From: Nectonema munidae
Lineage: Eukaryota > Nematomorpha > Nectonematoida > Nectonematidae
Direction: 5' to 3'
DNA: 64,000 nucleotides
Assembly: GCA_030549495.1 (NCBI GenBank)
Contig: JAUIRK010000916.1
Coordinates: 1,277,001 to 1,341,000 of the forward strand
Position numbers and translations under genes: made by a program. The notes under the pieces are model-generated. The model saw nothing but the letters and a program-made list of their open reading frames with translations. It was not told the origin of the DNA and did not search any database. Positions 33,860 to 46,610 of the stretch are shown piece by piece (within the stretch, counting starts at the first letter, position 1; each line of letters opens with the position of its first letter).

Positions 33860-35360
33860 TTCCATTACTTTTTACACTAAAAAACCAAGGGGTTCTATGA
33901 GACCCATAAACACATTCATATAAAACATTAATATGGCTTTATTAAAATGATAAAAATAGCATATATGTTTTCAAACATACATTGCATGTAACAAACTTGT
34001 TTAGTTCCATTAGTAGTACATTTTCCACATCTTCTAACATTCCTTTGTCTTACAATGTTTTGCCTTTTGTACGACTTCACACAAGGGACAAACTTCGCTT
34101 TTCTTTTTTTTCAAAATTTATACCTTCAGTTTTCCATTAGTTCTAAAATTGCTTTCGAGTAATAATTTTGCCTGTACAAATCTTGTAAATAACAGGCATT
34201 CAAACAGGGGGTGTCGAGAATATTACTATAAACAACAAGAGGCCATCTTGAAGCACAATGTGTAGAACACTTTTTTACAATTTGGTCGACATCAACTATT
34301 TTATTTTTATTATAAAAATCTATAACGTGTTTTTTCATATCATCAGAACAAAGTAAGCATACATTTTTTTGTTTTTACATTGATAGTTTACGAGCACAAT
34401 ATTATTTTCATTATAAAAAAAGATCAGTCTAATTTTTTACCTCTATTCATAGTTATTTCTTTATGTAAGCCTTTTCTATTTGCTCTAACCGTTTCTGCCA
34501 ATATATCTTAGTTTTTTAGCAAGGTTGATGCTAATTAAAAAATTATCTATACAAACATAACCCAGACATTTATGTTAATCAATGAGTTTGAGAACATCTT
34601 CATACAGTGGAACACCTGCTCGTAATTCTTTTTCTTGTGCTCCAAGGTAAAGTAATATGTCAACTACATACTTTGATTTCATCTCAGCCATAATCTAAAA
34701 CTTCAAACCAAATTTATCGGACTTATTACGCATGAAAATAATGAACTTGCAAGGTTTTTCAAAGGAAGTAACTGTTCATCAATTGTCAAAAAGCACTTTG
34801 GTTTATATGATGTTGAGCAATTTGCACGAAATTTATCAAAAAGCTCTCAATAAGTGAAATTTTTTCCTCATTACTTCTATGTTTTTATTGTCAAATCTGA
34901 GAAGTTTGAGAATGAATTTAAAAACATTTCTTGACATTGTAGAAGAAAAAAGATTACGACCGTAGTCTTTGTTCCAAAGAAAATTAGTAGAATGTGACTT
35001 ACCGTATAAGCCTCTTCCATATTGTAAGGCAATAAAAGCTTCCAAGTATTCTAAAGAAAGATGAAACTCTTTTTCGCATTACATTGAACGTTGAGTATAC
35101 TTTTGAACAAGACGCAGCATTGATTCATCAAAAAAATATTTCCAAAAATCGTAGGGAGAAGTACATTTATTTGAAACAAAGGAAGGAACACCTGTAGAAA
35201 CTTTGAATACCTTTGCTTTATCTACCCTTCCTCTTTTTATATTTGCAAAATTTCTCCGTCTTGTCTCATCGCTTTCTACAAACTCATCAGGTTGGGAAGA
35301 AGAACTTTTTGTGTCATAAAAACTACTTTGAGAAGAAACATTATACTATTGTTGATTTCG
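33860..35360 (-). mobile_element. Broken piggyBac transposon
   Basis: Minus-strand order: an N-terminal stretch with SSSQPDEFVESDETRRRNFA near 35320-35250; YLEAFIALQYGRGLYGKS and SRNVFKFILKLLRFDNKN (34836-35045), the start of the DDE domain; MAEMKSKYVVDILLYLGAQE and CIDNFLISINLAKKL near 34700-34500, holding the catalytic aspartate of the DNFF motif; SRWPLVVYSNILDTPCLNA (34126-34338); and a C-terminal cysteine-rich block RCGKCTTNGTKQVCYMQC near 34040-33980. The order is that of a whole transposase, but stops and frame changes break it. The TTAA ends are not resolved. Some piggyBac MITEs in the window could have been mobilised by relatives of it. Confidence 0.85.
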
Positions 35361-36485
35361 ATAAAACACCAATGTAATTCAATTAGCTGTATTTAATTGA
35401 TTCCATTTATTATTATTTGATACTTGCTTGTAATTGTGTCCTATAAGTTTTGCTGGGCATGCACTCTTAAAAGGTTCCTGAGGCTTTGCGTTTAGCTTTG
35501 ATTATCCATAATCAAGTAATAATTTTTACTTTAATCTATCAATGTTTGAGATTTAGGATGATACCAAGATACTTAATCACTGGTGATGATATGGTCAATA
35601 AGGTTGAATCGAATTGAAAACATTAGTTAAAAAAATTCAAATATTTAAATTGCTCTTTCTTCCAGCTTCCACTAAAGAAGCACCAGACCGTATGCTTACC
35701 AATTAATGCGTCAAAAATCACACTTCGATTTCTAAACTTTATTAATTACCTATTCCAATTCCTATCTTTTCAAAATCTATTGTTACCCGTTATCAGATCC
35801 TAGATTTTTCTCTTCTAACGCCCATGTATTTGCCAAGAAAAGTAAAGAAGTCTTTTGTTATCTTCATCAGTGTTTACTTAAATTTGATTAATTTTTAAGT
35901 CATGCTATTTTTCAAAGAGTATTGTAGAATTCCAGGGTAAAATTTTTTATAGATATGCAGTTTAGTTCAAACGTCTCAATCTGGTTGAGATTGCACCATT
36001 CTGCATTTATTTGGACTCCATTAAACGTAGAACTGAGATCTATCTGTCGCAAATGTAAACTTTGGCCAAATCTCAGATAATTGTAGCATTGCTGAAAGTT
36101 TACAACCCATTGGGGCGAAAAGTTCTTTCATAAAATAGTTATTTTACATGAATCTAGCATCGGCTTTTTCATTGACTCCTATCGAAAATATTTTATTAAT
36201 TTTTCCACTTCTTTTTGCAGTATTGTCTCTCGTCAGTTGAACCTTTGCAAGATTAATCTATTGGAGGCCTAAACTCTCTTTGCATGTAAAATTTTTCTAT
36301 ATATTTTTTAAATTATATGATGATACTCAATGGATTAGAGTTTCTTAGGATTGATGATATTTCTTTACTGATGCAAAATTTTCAAATTTTTTTAATTGTG
36401 AGTTTATTTCAAACACCAATTTCCTTAACTATTTAATACGTTGTCAAATTATAGGAGTGCACAACAGGGGCATACGTTAGTATCG
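35361..36485. other. Intergenic DNA without recognised gene
   Basis: No long frame and no terminal repeats seen. Base composition is slightly less AT-biased near 35640-36120, but translations carry stops in all frames. Confidence 0.4.
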
Positions 36486-39332
36486 TCTATTTAAAAGGCC
36501 CACATTTAAATTCACGGCTACATACCTGTCAATTCATAGAACCATGTCCTAAATATATTTTCAAATAATTTACTTTACTGACTGAATAGAATATGAAGAT
36601 TATATAAGATTATTAGCCAATTCATTTGATATGAACCAGGCTTGTCGACAATTAGTGAGATAAGAGGGTGAGAAAATTATTTAGCTTATAATCAATATTG
36701 CATCGGATAGTGGGGTTGTCGAATAATCTGTCGCATAAATGAGGTCTGGCTGTATTACCAATGAGTTTTCTAATACAACCGTTTTCATATGGTCTTTAGA
36801 AGACGGATATTTTTAGCCTTAGAACACCAAATATAAAATCGGCTCAACCAAAAATTCTGTACCCTAAAGATTTACAAAAGATCATTTTTAGAGTCATGGT
36901 ATAAAACCTTCACTTGGTTAGAGTATAGCATATCTAGCGATAGAAAAGGCAAAAAAAACTGATAAATAAAATGTTAATATCAAAAAGACAGTGTTTTTCA
37001 ATGGTGCTTTATGGCCACTTGAATCGTTATTATATAACTTTTTTTTGTACATTTTTTAGACTAGCAATTAAGTTTCTACAATTTTAGTTTAATATACATG
37101 GCTAATAAAACAGAGTGGAAAAGTACTTTTTTAAAAGAGTGGCTTAACGAACCCGAAAGTGGCCCAAAGAAAATCAAAACAATAAACACTTAGCTTACTG
37201 CTCATTGTGTAAAAAAGATATAAATTTGGGAACTATGAGAAGAAGTGCCATAGTTAGTCATCACCAAAAGTAAGAAGCATATAAATGCTCTTGATGCTTG
37301 CAAACAAGACGTCATTTCAGAATTTTTTTGTAGTGTAAGCGCAAATCAAAAGAAAGCATCAAAGAATTCTTGTAGTTTCCTTTCCTCTTCATCTTTTTCA
37401 ACAAACTTTCAATCTGCTGTATTTGAACCAATATATTGCACAGCCCTCTTTGTCTTCGACAGCTGCCATTTTTAAAAATTTTTTTACAGCTGAAAATGAT
37501 AAGACTAAGAAAGCTGAAATATATTGGGCATTGCATGTTGTTTATAATACTCTTTCGTTAAGAACAGGCTGCAAAGGAATTTAAATTCAGAAATTGATGT
37601 ATCAAGAAGTAAAAGAAGTTCAATCAGTGAAAATGGGAAAGGATAAATCGTCTTAAGTAATTAATTTTGGCTTAGCACATTACTTTCATCGTTTATTGAG
37701 GGATGAGGTGATTCAGTCTGTTTTTTTAGCAATATCGTTTGGATTAGAGTCAAATATAAAATCAATAAAAATGAAAATATGCTTTTAAGGAAGGAGAAAA
37801 GCGAACTAATTGGAAAATAATTAGTTTTCTCAGGGACATTTACTATTAATTTGTTCAAAGATGTTTCTAGTAGAAGAGCTGATTATTCTTCGTTCACTGG
37901 CTCTAAAGTTTTTCCTATGAAATTCTGCAAAGTAAGATGGCTAGAAAACATAAAAACGTGTGAAAGCTAAAATGATTCTACCAACTTTACAAATTTACAT
38001 TAAAACTGCCCTTGAAAAAAAGTGTGCACTAAAATGTGAAACGTTTCTTCATGTGAAAGAAAAATTAGATGCTCCTTTTGCTAAGATGACATTTTTCACG
38101 AGTATTGCCAAACAACTAGAGCCTTTTTAACTGAGTTCCAATCTAATGATCCATTGGCACCGTTTTTTTATGAAAAGTTATATAAAATCACTTTCAATAT
38201 TTTCTCACAATTTTTTGAAAAAGAGAAAATGGATTTGATTAAAAATGGAGCAGATCTTTGCAAAGTTCATCTCAATGAAGATTTTTTTATTAATTCGTCA
38301 AAAATTGATTTTGGATTTACGACTAGCAATGAACTACCTCTTTTGGCTAAAAATGGAGGAGCAGATATTAAATCTATTCATATTTTTAGAGATGATTGTA
38401 GAACGTTTTTATTTGGCATTGTTGATAAAATTACTCGCAATTTTATGAGTAATCTGAGATGTTTATTGCCTGAATATTTACTAAGGGAAAATGAAAAAAT
38501 AGTTATCAATTTATTGGATGTTTTAGTAGAAAAAAATGGTTAACGGGCAATGACGCTGACAAGGCACTGTTATCTTATCGTGAACTGAAATATAAGGAAG
38601 TCCTGAAAGTTTTTATTTTTGAAAACAAAAACTGCAGAAAATTAGATGTTTTTTGGAATCAAAATTTTAAACTTATCGATGATAGTGAAGAACTTAAAAA
38701 GGTTGTGTGTATCGTTCTCACTCTTTTCCACGGTAATGCTTCTGTAGAAAGATCATTTTCGATTAATAAAGAATGTTTATCTGAAAATCTTTATGAAAGC
38801 ACTTTGGTAAGACGAAAAAGAGTCTATGATCATCTTCAAACAGTTGAGGGTATTCAAAATACAATAATAGATAATAAAAAAATAATATTAAGTGTTGGTT
38901 GCGAAAGCTTTGTACAAAGATGCATTAGATAAAAAGCAAAACGAAGTAAACGCCGCCGAAAAAGTTAGAAAAGAAATCAAGAGAAAAATGGAGATGGATT
39001 TGAAAGCTTGAAGAAAAAAGAAAGAAAATTTTAAGAGATGGTACAGATGAAATTACAAAAATTGATCAAGAAGCGAAACTAAGGCAATCTTTCACAAAGT
39101 TAAAACACTTATAAATATATGCTCTCTTTCATAAAATAAAAGTTTGAACTTATAACTTCATATAAACGATATAAATGAAATAATATCGTAAACCTTGAAA
39201 ATTTTTATATTACTCTTGAAAACCTCTTGAATATCATTTTTAAAATTTGGTAGACATCCGTGTGACCATGGGTTTCAATAACTGGTAAATGTCAATAAGG
39301 AGGGATAAAGGCTTAATTACATCCGATAAGTA
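36486..39332 (+). repeat. Dispersed repeat copy B, split by a different hAT insertion
   Basis: Collinear with 20712-23510 after removing the insertions. Here the site of the copy-A hAT is unoccupied (AATATGAAGATTATAT near 36592), while about 36950-39270 is foreign DNA absent from copy A. In both copies the repeat ends in GGCTTAATTACATCCGAT and is followed within a short distance by a ZBED-type hAT fragment. Confidence 0.85.
36989..39265 (+). mobile_element. Broken hAT-like transposon inside repeat copy B
   Basis: A hAT-type terminus CAGTGTTTTTCAATGG opens at 36989. The plus strand then shows MANKTEWKSTFLKEWLNEPE near 37098, the N-terminal stretch that precedes a zinc finger in this group; SSRRADYSSFTGSKVFPMKF with CKVRWLEN near 37870-37955; LAPFFYEKLYKITFNIFSQF and following (38154-38543); and LFHGNASVERSFSINKECL (38705-38932), the dimerisation motif. 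Stops and frameshifts separate the blocks. The right terminus has not been found; comparison with copy A puts the end of foreign DNA near 39270. Confidence 0.75.
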
Positions 39333-39372
39333 GTGTTCTATCATATATGATTGTTATCCTGTTAAGCTAGAA

Positions 39373-39985
39373 CAGTGGTTCACAAACTTTAAAAAAAAAT
39401 TCTTCGTAGCGGTCTCTAGAATTTTTTAATGGCTCGAGGTCTCATTAAAAAATAAATAAATCAACATATTAAAAACCTAAAAAATTGACAATTGTTTATT
39501 CAAAAATGATGTCAATAATTCAGTCAATGTGATGGGTGCATCTTTATCTAAATCGGTTTGTCTAAGTTTGACTCCGTTTTGGCCAATGCAACTCTAATAG
39601 GCTTTCAATCTGTTTTTGGATTTTGTTTCAATGACAAGTAGCATGGAAAACGCTTGCTCACACCACTCTTGTTGAATTAAGAAGTCTTCTGAGGCCAGAT
39701 TACTATTTGAGATTATAAACAGGGTTTTGATAAATTATGAATTCTATAAAATTCTACATGCATGTTTAGTTTGCTTTGTAGAATTTACTGGATTTCGTTC
39801 CATAGTATCTACTCTAAACTTTTCGTTTGGTAAACCGCCTCACGTTTGAGTGCAGTAAAAGTTTTCAAAATCATTTTTTTTTGCATAAATCTGAAAACAC
39901 AAGAGTTTAAGGCGTTTACTTCAATTAAATACTCTGTTTTAGACTTCATTGAGTACATTTTTTAACCCATCATGCATGGTTTTCA
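39373..39985 (-). mobile_element. Deleted ZBED5-like hAT fragment with 3' terminus
   Basis: CAGTGGTTCACAAACTTT at 39373 is the terminus, followed on the minus strand by LLIQQEWCEQAFSMLLVIET-like coding near 39700-39620, the C-terminal block of this group. The segment 39740-39985 matches 23695-23945 of the copy near 24 kb. The middle of the transposase is missing, so the two fragments come from one family but have different internal losses. Confidence 0.7.
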
Positions 39986-42913
39986 TTATTAAGGCTTGGT
40001 GATGAATAGCTATATTCATGTAGAGTCTGCCCAGAGTTTTAAACATCAAGTGGCGCTCTAGGATAAATTCTCTAAGGATATTTTAATAAGGGTAATGTAA
40101 AGCAAAACAAAGAAAATGTACAAACCTGTGAAAAGGCTTTATTCAATAAAACTTAAAGAGTTTAAAAAATAATAACATGTAAGCAAAATAAAATAGTAAG
40201 CACTTATGATTAATTATCACTTAATATCAATATTAAAAAAGAGTTAAAACAAACAGCGTAGAAAGATGCAAGAAGATTAGTGATGGACATTTTAGGAAGA
40301 GCGGACATTGAAAAATGGAATCGTTTAAAGATAAAATAAAATTATAACAGGTAATAAGTTTAATTTCCTCCAAAAAATAATATAAAAAAATTATGAATAT
40401 TTCTTGTAAACTTGCTAACAAAATAAATTGATTTTATTTCAACGTTCTTGTAGTTCACCATCCTACATCAATAATTGTTTTATTTAGTGTTTGATTCAAT
40501 TTACTACGATACTCCTTGATATGTAAGTTTTTATGAAACTTTTTATATTTTAATGATGAAATAATTTGCGTCATATAAAGTGTTGATAATTTGCCTATTC
40601 TCTGATTATTTTATGTCAATCATTTGTTTGTTCCTAAATAAGAAAAAGTATAATGTGAAATAATATTTTTATAGGGCATTTATTCTAAGAATTTTTTATT
40701 CACGTGATCCACTAAAAATATTATTTATTAGTTCATCAATAAAAACATATTTTGCAAAATATTTATTTCCTAATACTAAATCGTTATATTATTCATATTT
40801 TTAATTGTTTTCTTAATTTATCTTGTAGTTGTTTTCAAAATATATATAATCGTGTTTTTTACGATTATAAAAATATATATCTTTTCTTAATCACTAGAGT
40901 TATCAAGTAGTTTGCAAAATTATTTAGCTCGGGCGCCGGAGCAAATATTTTTTTCCATGGCTCTGGCTTCAGCACCGCTCTCTTTCACCACCCTCGTGTA
41001 AATATTAAATACATCCGTAGTTTTATCATAGTTTTAAATTATAATTTTTTTTAATTCATGTATTTATGTAAATTTTTTGATGGATAAAATGTTTTTAAAA
41101 TTTATTTATATAAGTTTGATCTTAAAAATAGCATTGCTTCAACAATATCATACTAGCGCGTAGATGGGATTTTAAAATTTTCAAAGCCAAACTCTGAGAC
41201 TTTAGATACATCATGAAATGGCTTGGAGCCAAATATGGGGAGCCTTAGTAGAAAAAATTGTTCGGTTGCGGCTCCCAATCCCGCTAAAAGGTTGTGACCG
41301 ATAAGCTCTACTTTCTAACATACATAAGATATTTTTACAAAATCTAGCATTTAAAATTCTAATGAATTGATACTCCTGGCTTATATAACTACATTAAATA
41401 CTTAAACCTTCTTCAGAGGAATAAAACCAATATAGCCATAGAACCTCGATATAGTATTTGGGCATATAACTGTTTAAAGTTCAAGCTCTAATTAATTCAC
41501 AATTTTATTTTAGATTCGATTCCACTTTTTATCTAGATTAGTAAGAATCCTTAATTTTTTTGATTTACACGTGATGAAATTTTTATTTATGATCCTTGAT
41601 TTCTAATCTCTAATTTTTTTCTGATAATTTTTACGAAGCTTTATAATTAATTTATATTACTAAATGAATATGTTTTTTTTATATTAACGTTTTTTTATTG
41701 ATCAATTGAAACTAATGGTTCTAATATTAACATTTATTCTATCTTATATAGCATCAATTAATTACCCGTTTGTCTTCATATTTTATTTTTATTATAAAGT
41801 AAACTATTTTAATAGGCTAACTTTAGATAGAATATTCAAATACAATCATTTTCATCAATTTTTAAAAATTTATTTTCAGAATGTTATATATAATTGAGCT
41901 GACAAAATTTAAATTGCTTAACATATAAACTTTTGACTCGCTATGTTTAAAAAATTCGATTCAATACTATACATTTTAACTTTAATAAATGTACAGTTTT
42001 GCTTCGTCCAAAAAATGTTACAGATTTTCATTTTAAATTTCAAGTTAATTCAATTATTTTTTTTTGTCTTATAAAAAAATTTAGGGCTTGTTTCAAATTT
42101 ATGATTTTGCTATTCCATTTATATTAGGCAGGATAGTATTTTTCTTTTTCACGAGGTATATTTTAAGAAATAAACGTTTCTCAATTTTCTATCAAAACCA
42201 TATAAGCCCCAACTACATTAAAAACTTTAAGCTTAATGTAAACTTTAACCCCCGCTTATTAAGCTCAACGTCAACAATGAATGAGGACTTATTATAGCTC
42301 CCTCTTTCTCGCTTCAAATAGATGCGCACCATCTCCAAATTATGTGTAGAAAAGGGGTAAAGATATCAATTAACAATATTGCAAATTTTATTGAATGAAA
42401 AAAATCATTTATTAATTTTCAGTTGTTTCATTTCTTCCTAAAAAATGAAAAAATGTTTTATTGAGAAAACTTTATTATAAAAATAATAAATAAAAAACAC
42501 ATCCAAATTACATAACTTTTCTGAGGTAATTTCTATCAAAAATGTCAACGAAAGTTAGAAAATTTGGTATTAGAATTTTTCATTCTTTTTAGTGTGTAAG
42601 AATAAGTATAAGTTTTAGACTCAAAAAGGTATAAAATAAAGATAAAATTCTGCAAACAAAAATCAAACAATAAATTAAGATTGCATTACTTAATTTTTCT
42701 CAGCATCATTAAAAAATAGTTTAAAAGTTAAATTGGTGCAAGCTACAAAAATCTACAAAAAGTAGAATAACTTTTAACATTTTGCAATGATTTGACTCTT
42801 ATAATAACTTTTAAGGAAAAAAGTCTATCAGAAAAAATTATAGAGCTTCAACAAAAACTAAAAAATTTTACAGCATAACTTGCGTTTTTTGAAAACTATT
42901 TTGACGTATCCAC
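39986..42913. other. Intergenic DNA with degraded transposon ends
   Basis: The stretch near 40480-40625 resembles 33290-33640 in part. 40930-41290 carries paired G/C-rich blocks (GGGCGCCGGAGC...GGCTCTGG and GGCTTGGAGCC...GCGGCTCCC) that look like the ends of a CAG-type MITE. No gene is seen; open stretches are low-complexity. Confidence 0.4.
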
Positions 42914-43075
42914 TACAGCATACTCTATGGGTGGCATATCATGTTGGTTGAGATGATGGACTCAGCACGGAAGCCTCTGTGTTCGATTTCTCATAGTTTG
43001 ACATAAGCGGTACATCAGTGCCTTGTTAATGAAAACACCCATGGCACCTTTACCTTACCTTTTACTCAAAATTGA
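42914..43075 (+). repeat. tRNA-derived SINE, copy 2
   Basis: Box-A-like GGGTGGCATATCATGTTGG, box-B-like GTGTTCGATTTC, the body CATAGTTTGACATAAGCGG and the tail GGCACCTTTACC. More diverged than copies 1 and 3. Confidence 0.65.
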
Positions 43076-43261
43076 AAAATTTGCTACATAACATAAGAGA
43101 GAAAGGAGACAAAATAAAGCAATTTTCACTATTTTAAAATGAAACTGTCTGTTCTCAGAATAATTTCAAAATAAAAGGAGGCATAAAAATGAGATAGTTT
43201 ATTTGATATTTTCATGTTTTTATAAGCAGCAAAAACCAACTTTGAAGTAGCTATCTCTTAT

Positions 43262-43805
43262 AGGGTGATTTGGTAACGCTTGTATTTTTTTTACATTTTG
43301 TAAGGAATCATAGTATACAAAAACGGTAGTTTAATAACTTTTCATAAAATTATTTAAGCCTAGGAACACAAAATCATTAAAAAACCATTTAAACTAACAT
43401 AAATAAAAAAAAACATAGTCTTGATTTAATAGATTTTTCATAAAAAAAATTTTTTATTATTTCTCTCTCTACAAATAAAATTACTTGATCTGTCATAAAT
43501 AGATCAAGTACATATTTAACAACTGAAACATTTTGTTTTAATATATTTTTATTATAATAATCAACAAATTTTCTTAAAAAAATGATTTAATTAATTATGT
43601 ACAGTGTTGCTTACAAAATTTAACAATCGAACATTATAAAAAATATCTCTACTCAAATATTAATTAAACAAATAGAGTATTTTCTTTTAAACTGAATACC
43701 TAGTCAAAATATTCATTCCCAAATACTTGTTGAAAAAAATTTCTTGACTTGAAAAAATCAAAGTTTTCAAATGTTACAAAATGTAACAAACGTATTGATA
43801 AAGAT
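43262..43805. mobile_element. Possible inverted-repeat element
   Basis: The left part GGTAACGCTTGTATTTTTTT then TACATTTTGTAA and the reversed right part ATACGTTTGTTACATTTTGT share order and several blocks with gaps. No coding sequence. Ends and duplication are unclear. Confidence 0.3.
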
Positions 43806-44399
43806 TAAAAGTGACCTTTGTTGAAATAATTTTTAACGTCAGTCTGACAATATTCATTGATATAAAATTGTAACGATGGAGACCTATTTTCTCATTTAAA
43901 AACAAATTTCATTTTTGCAAAATGTTTGGTGTATTGATGGAACTAAATTTTTACCAAAAATCTATGATTAATTTTAATAGCTGAACTTTGGTATCATGAA
44001 AAAAGTTTCTCAAAATAGTGAACTATTTCGCTAAAAACTAGTTTCTAATGAGAAAATAAAATTATTTTTAATTTAACTCTAATACAAATTAGAGAGAAGA
44101 GAGTTTGAGTGATTGAGTTTTAGCAGAGAAGGCGGAAGAGAAAAACAGAAGGAGCTAGAAAGAGAAATAGAATCACTGTGACAGAAGAAGATAAGAAAAA
44201 GCTGGTGGATCATCAACATGTATTTACTCAAAAATACTACAATTGATAGGAATTTCAGAGAAGCTTGGCATGATGTTTGACTCTAAAGTCTGCACTCCCT
44301 CTTTTATTCTCTTGTCTTACATTATCATGTATTCGAATGACATTGTATAATGCGTATATTTAGATTTAAAATAGAAATTTTGATTGATGATAAAATAGC

Positions 44400-45000
44400 T
44401 TACGAAAACATTCATTCAAATTAATAAAATTAATATTTATATCAAATCAACCATGCTGATTCCATTTCTCAACTTAGTTTTCTTAATTTAGGTTTAAATT
44501 TTTTTGAAAGTGTCACTCAAATTTTTTTTCCGTGGGGTGTTTTCATCGAGAAGGCCCACTTGCGCCGCTTGTATTGAACTATGAGAAAGTTGGCTTGATG
44601 CGTAATCGAACCCAAGACCTTGAGTTTTCGAAATCTAGTACTTACCTTACTCACTTTTCACTCAAATTAGCTGTTTACGCCTGAAAATTGTATCCAGGAA
44701 TATTCAAATTTTAAATAAAATATATTTTTATACTAAGTCAATCTAGCTGATTTCATTTCTGTACTCTATTTTTGTAATTAGTCTGTCAAAATGTTTAAAA
44801 ATATCAATTAATTTTTTCTGTTTATAGCTGTACTTTTTCTCTTAGAATATTATTCAAATTTTAAATAAAATATATTTTTTTATACTAATCAATCATGCAG
44901 ACTTTATTTCTGTACTCAATTTTCACAATTAGGGTGTGAAAAATTCTAAAAGTGTCAGTCAAATTTTTGGTTTACCCCTGAAAATTGTGTCTAAGAACGA
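44400..45000. repeat. About three tandem units of roughly 165 bp, one split by a SINE
   Basis: The units share TATCAAATCAACCATGCTGA-like and ATTTCTGTACTC(A/T)ATTTT blocks and end in (A)AGTGTCA(C/G)TCAAATTT then CGCCTGAAAATTGT(A/G)TC. The first unit is interrupted by the SINE at 44524-44657. The array is short and diverged. Confidence 0.6.
44524..44657 (-). repeat. tRNA-derived SINE, copy 3, with a perfect 11-bp target duplication
   Basis: TCACTCAAATT occurs on both sides (44513-44523 and 44658-44668). The SINE is on the minus strand: box B GGGTTCGATTACGC, body CATAGTTCAATACAAGCGGC, the CACCCCACGG end, then a plus-strand run of T at the left that is its poly(A) tail. Target duplication and tail show target-primed insertion by LINE machinery. 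Confidence 0.85.
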
Positions 45001-45408
45001 GTGATAAAACAAAATCTAAAATGATATTTTTAGTGAAAATGTTATTTTAATGTTACAATAAAACTGCACAACATTTAAGAAAGAGAAATGTGAATACTCT
45101 ATTCTAGCGTTAACTAGATACAAATATGACACCTGTTTTTTCTATGGACTTGTTGATTTTTGGTAATTCATCATTTTACTTATTTGAACGAGTTTAATTC
45201 TTCCTTTGGATAAATGCACATCTATAGTATCTGTTTATAATTTATTACAAATATTTCTCATTTTATATTTAGTGTTTCTGCTGTTTATATTTATATTTTT
45301 TAGATTGTGCTTTTAAGGGCTAGAAAATGCAAAAATTATCCAGGCAGTTTTGTTCTATGTGTGGCTTAGTTACATCAAAGCAATACAAAAGGCAGTCGGC
45401 AGATCATT
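45001..45408. other. Spacer without recognised gene
   Basis: AT-rich. Near 45300-45400 the plus strand carries an atypically mixed base composition continuous with the following frame, but no product is recognised. Confidence 0.35.
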
Positions 45409-45825
45409 TTAAAAGCATTTTGGTTGCAAAGTAGAAGAAGACCAGGACACACGTTTGCTCCCCTGAAGATCGTAGAAATATGTCTTCTCGGCCCATTTTC
45501 CTTTTTCATCTGTCACATTAAAAATCTTGGTAAAGTCATATTTTTCACGTCTCCGATTATGTTTTTCAAAGTTTTGTATTACAGCTTCAACTTTTCTTTC
45601 AACTGTTGATTTACCTTTGCAAATTGGCAAGTTAAGTTTTCTCCATAAGAGCTTTATTTCGCCTGTTAATTTTGTAAATCTTTCTTTTTTGCTTTTTAAA
45701 TGAGAAGCTAAAGTTTTGTATCTGTTTAAAATATGTTGTTCAATATGAATTCTTTGCATTTGATCAAGACTGCTAACAATATTTGTTTTCTTGATCCTTT
45801 GTATCGTTGAAACTGAAAAAGGTTT
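45409..45825 (-). CDS. Unrecognised 139-codon reading frame, probably transposon-borne
   Basis: The frame runs from near 45825 to a stop at 45409 and holds VERKVEAVIQNFEKHNRRRE, IKLLWRKLNLPI and a KIFNVTDEKGKWAEKTYF stretch. The composition is protein-like: charged, with few of the I/K/N/F runs that mark chance frames here. The first ATG in frame is about 26 codons in. Upstream of it is CCTTTTTCAG, a good acceptor, so this may be an internal exon. The W-x-K-L-x-x-P-I and I-F-x-(V/I)-T pattern reminds me of short proteins found in arthropod transposons, but I cannot name the family. Confidence 0.4.
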   Translation of the reverse strand, partial: KPFSVSTIQRIKKTNIVSSLDQMQRIHIEQHILNRYKTLASHLKSKKERFTKLTGEIKLLWRKLNLPICKGKSTVERKVEAVIQNFEKHNRRREKYDFTKIFNVTDEKGKWAEKTYFYDLQGSKRVSWSSSTLQPKCF

Positions 45826-46610
45826 GATGACCAAATTTTCTTGTTACTTTTTGAGTTTTTCGACATTGCAACTTATAAATATACAGTCTTAAACTTTTCT
45901 TAAACAAAATTATAAAAAAAAGTAGCCAGATTTTACACAATTACATAGCTCATGAACACTACGTTTTTTCGTCCCAAAGATTTGTTTTGCAGTGTAATTA
46001 TAATGTACTTATTTTTTGATATATTTTAATTTTACTACTTGTTTCTTGATCTTTAATAAATATTGTTGCAAATTTTTTGTATATATTTTCGTTTTTAAAC
46101 TTATCATCATACACTTGAGTTTGTCATTTTAAGTGCCTGAATTCTAAATTCTTGCAAAGAATTGTATAATTTTATAGGAAATTCTATTTATTTGCTTTGT
46201 CAAAATATAAAAAATGTGTTTGTAGTAAATAAAAGTATATAGGAAAAGAAGACACTGACAAAATGACAGAATATTTTATAGAAAATTGAACCACATTAAA
46301 AGATCTGAATCCTTTTCTGCAATTAAACTCTTTTTTCATTGAAGGTTCAATCAAAACTTTAAATGCAAAACGTAAATTTTAATTCATGTTAACAAATCAA
46401 TACACAGAAATATACTATTAGTACCATTTTACTATCTTACAGAACAAAGAAAAAGCAAGGTTTTTTCATATGGGAAAGCAAATATGATACAGAAAGACGT
46501 ACAAACAGTTCCAATGATAATGTGTAAAATAAATGACAAGATTTTGGGAATAAAAGATCTTAGTGCTTGTTTAAAGGTGTGTTATTTGTAGGCCAGTTCC
46601 TCTAAAGTAA
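45826..46610. other. 3' flank of synaptotagmin, includes its 3' UTR
   Basis: No gene is seen. The mRNA of synaptotagmin must end in this interval or beyond. Minus-strand AATAAA hexamers occur (for example about 46187-46195), but none is clearly favoured. Confidence 0.4.
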
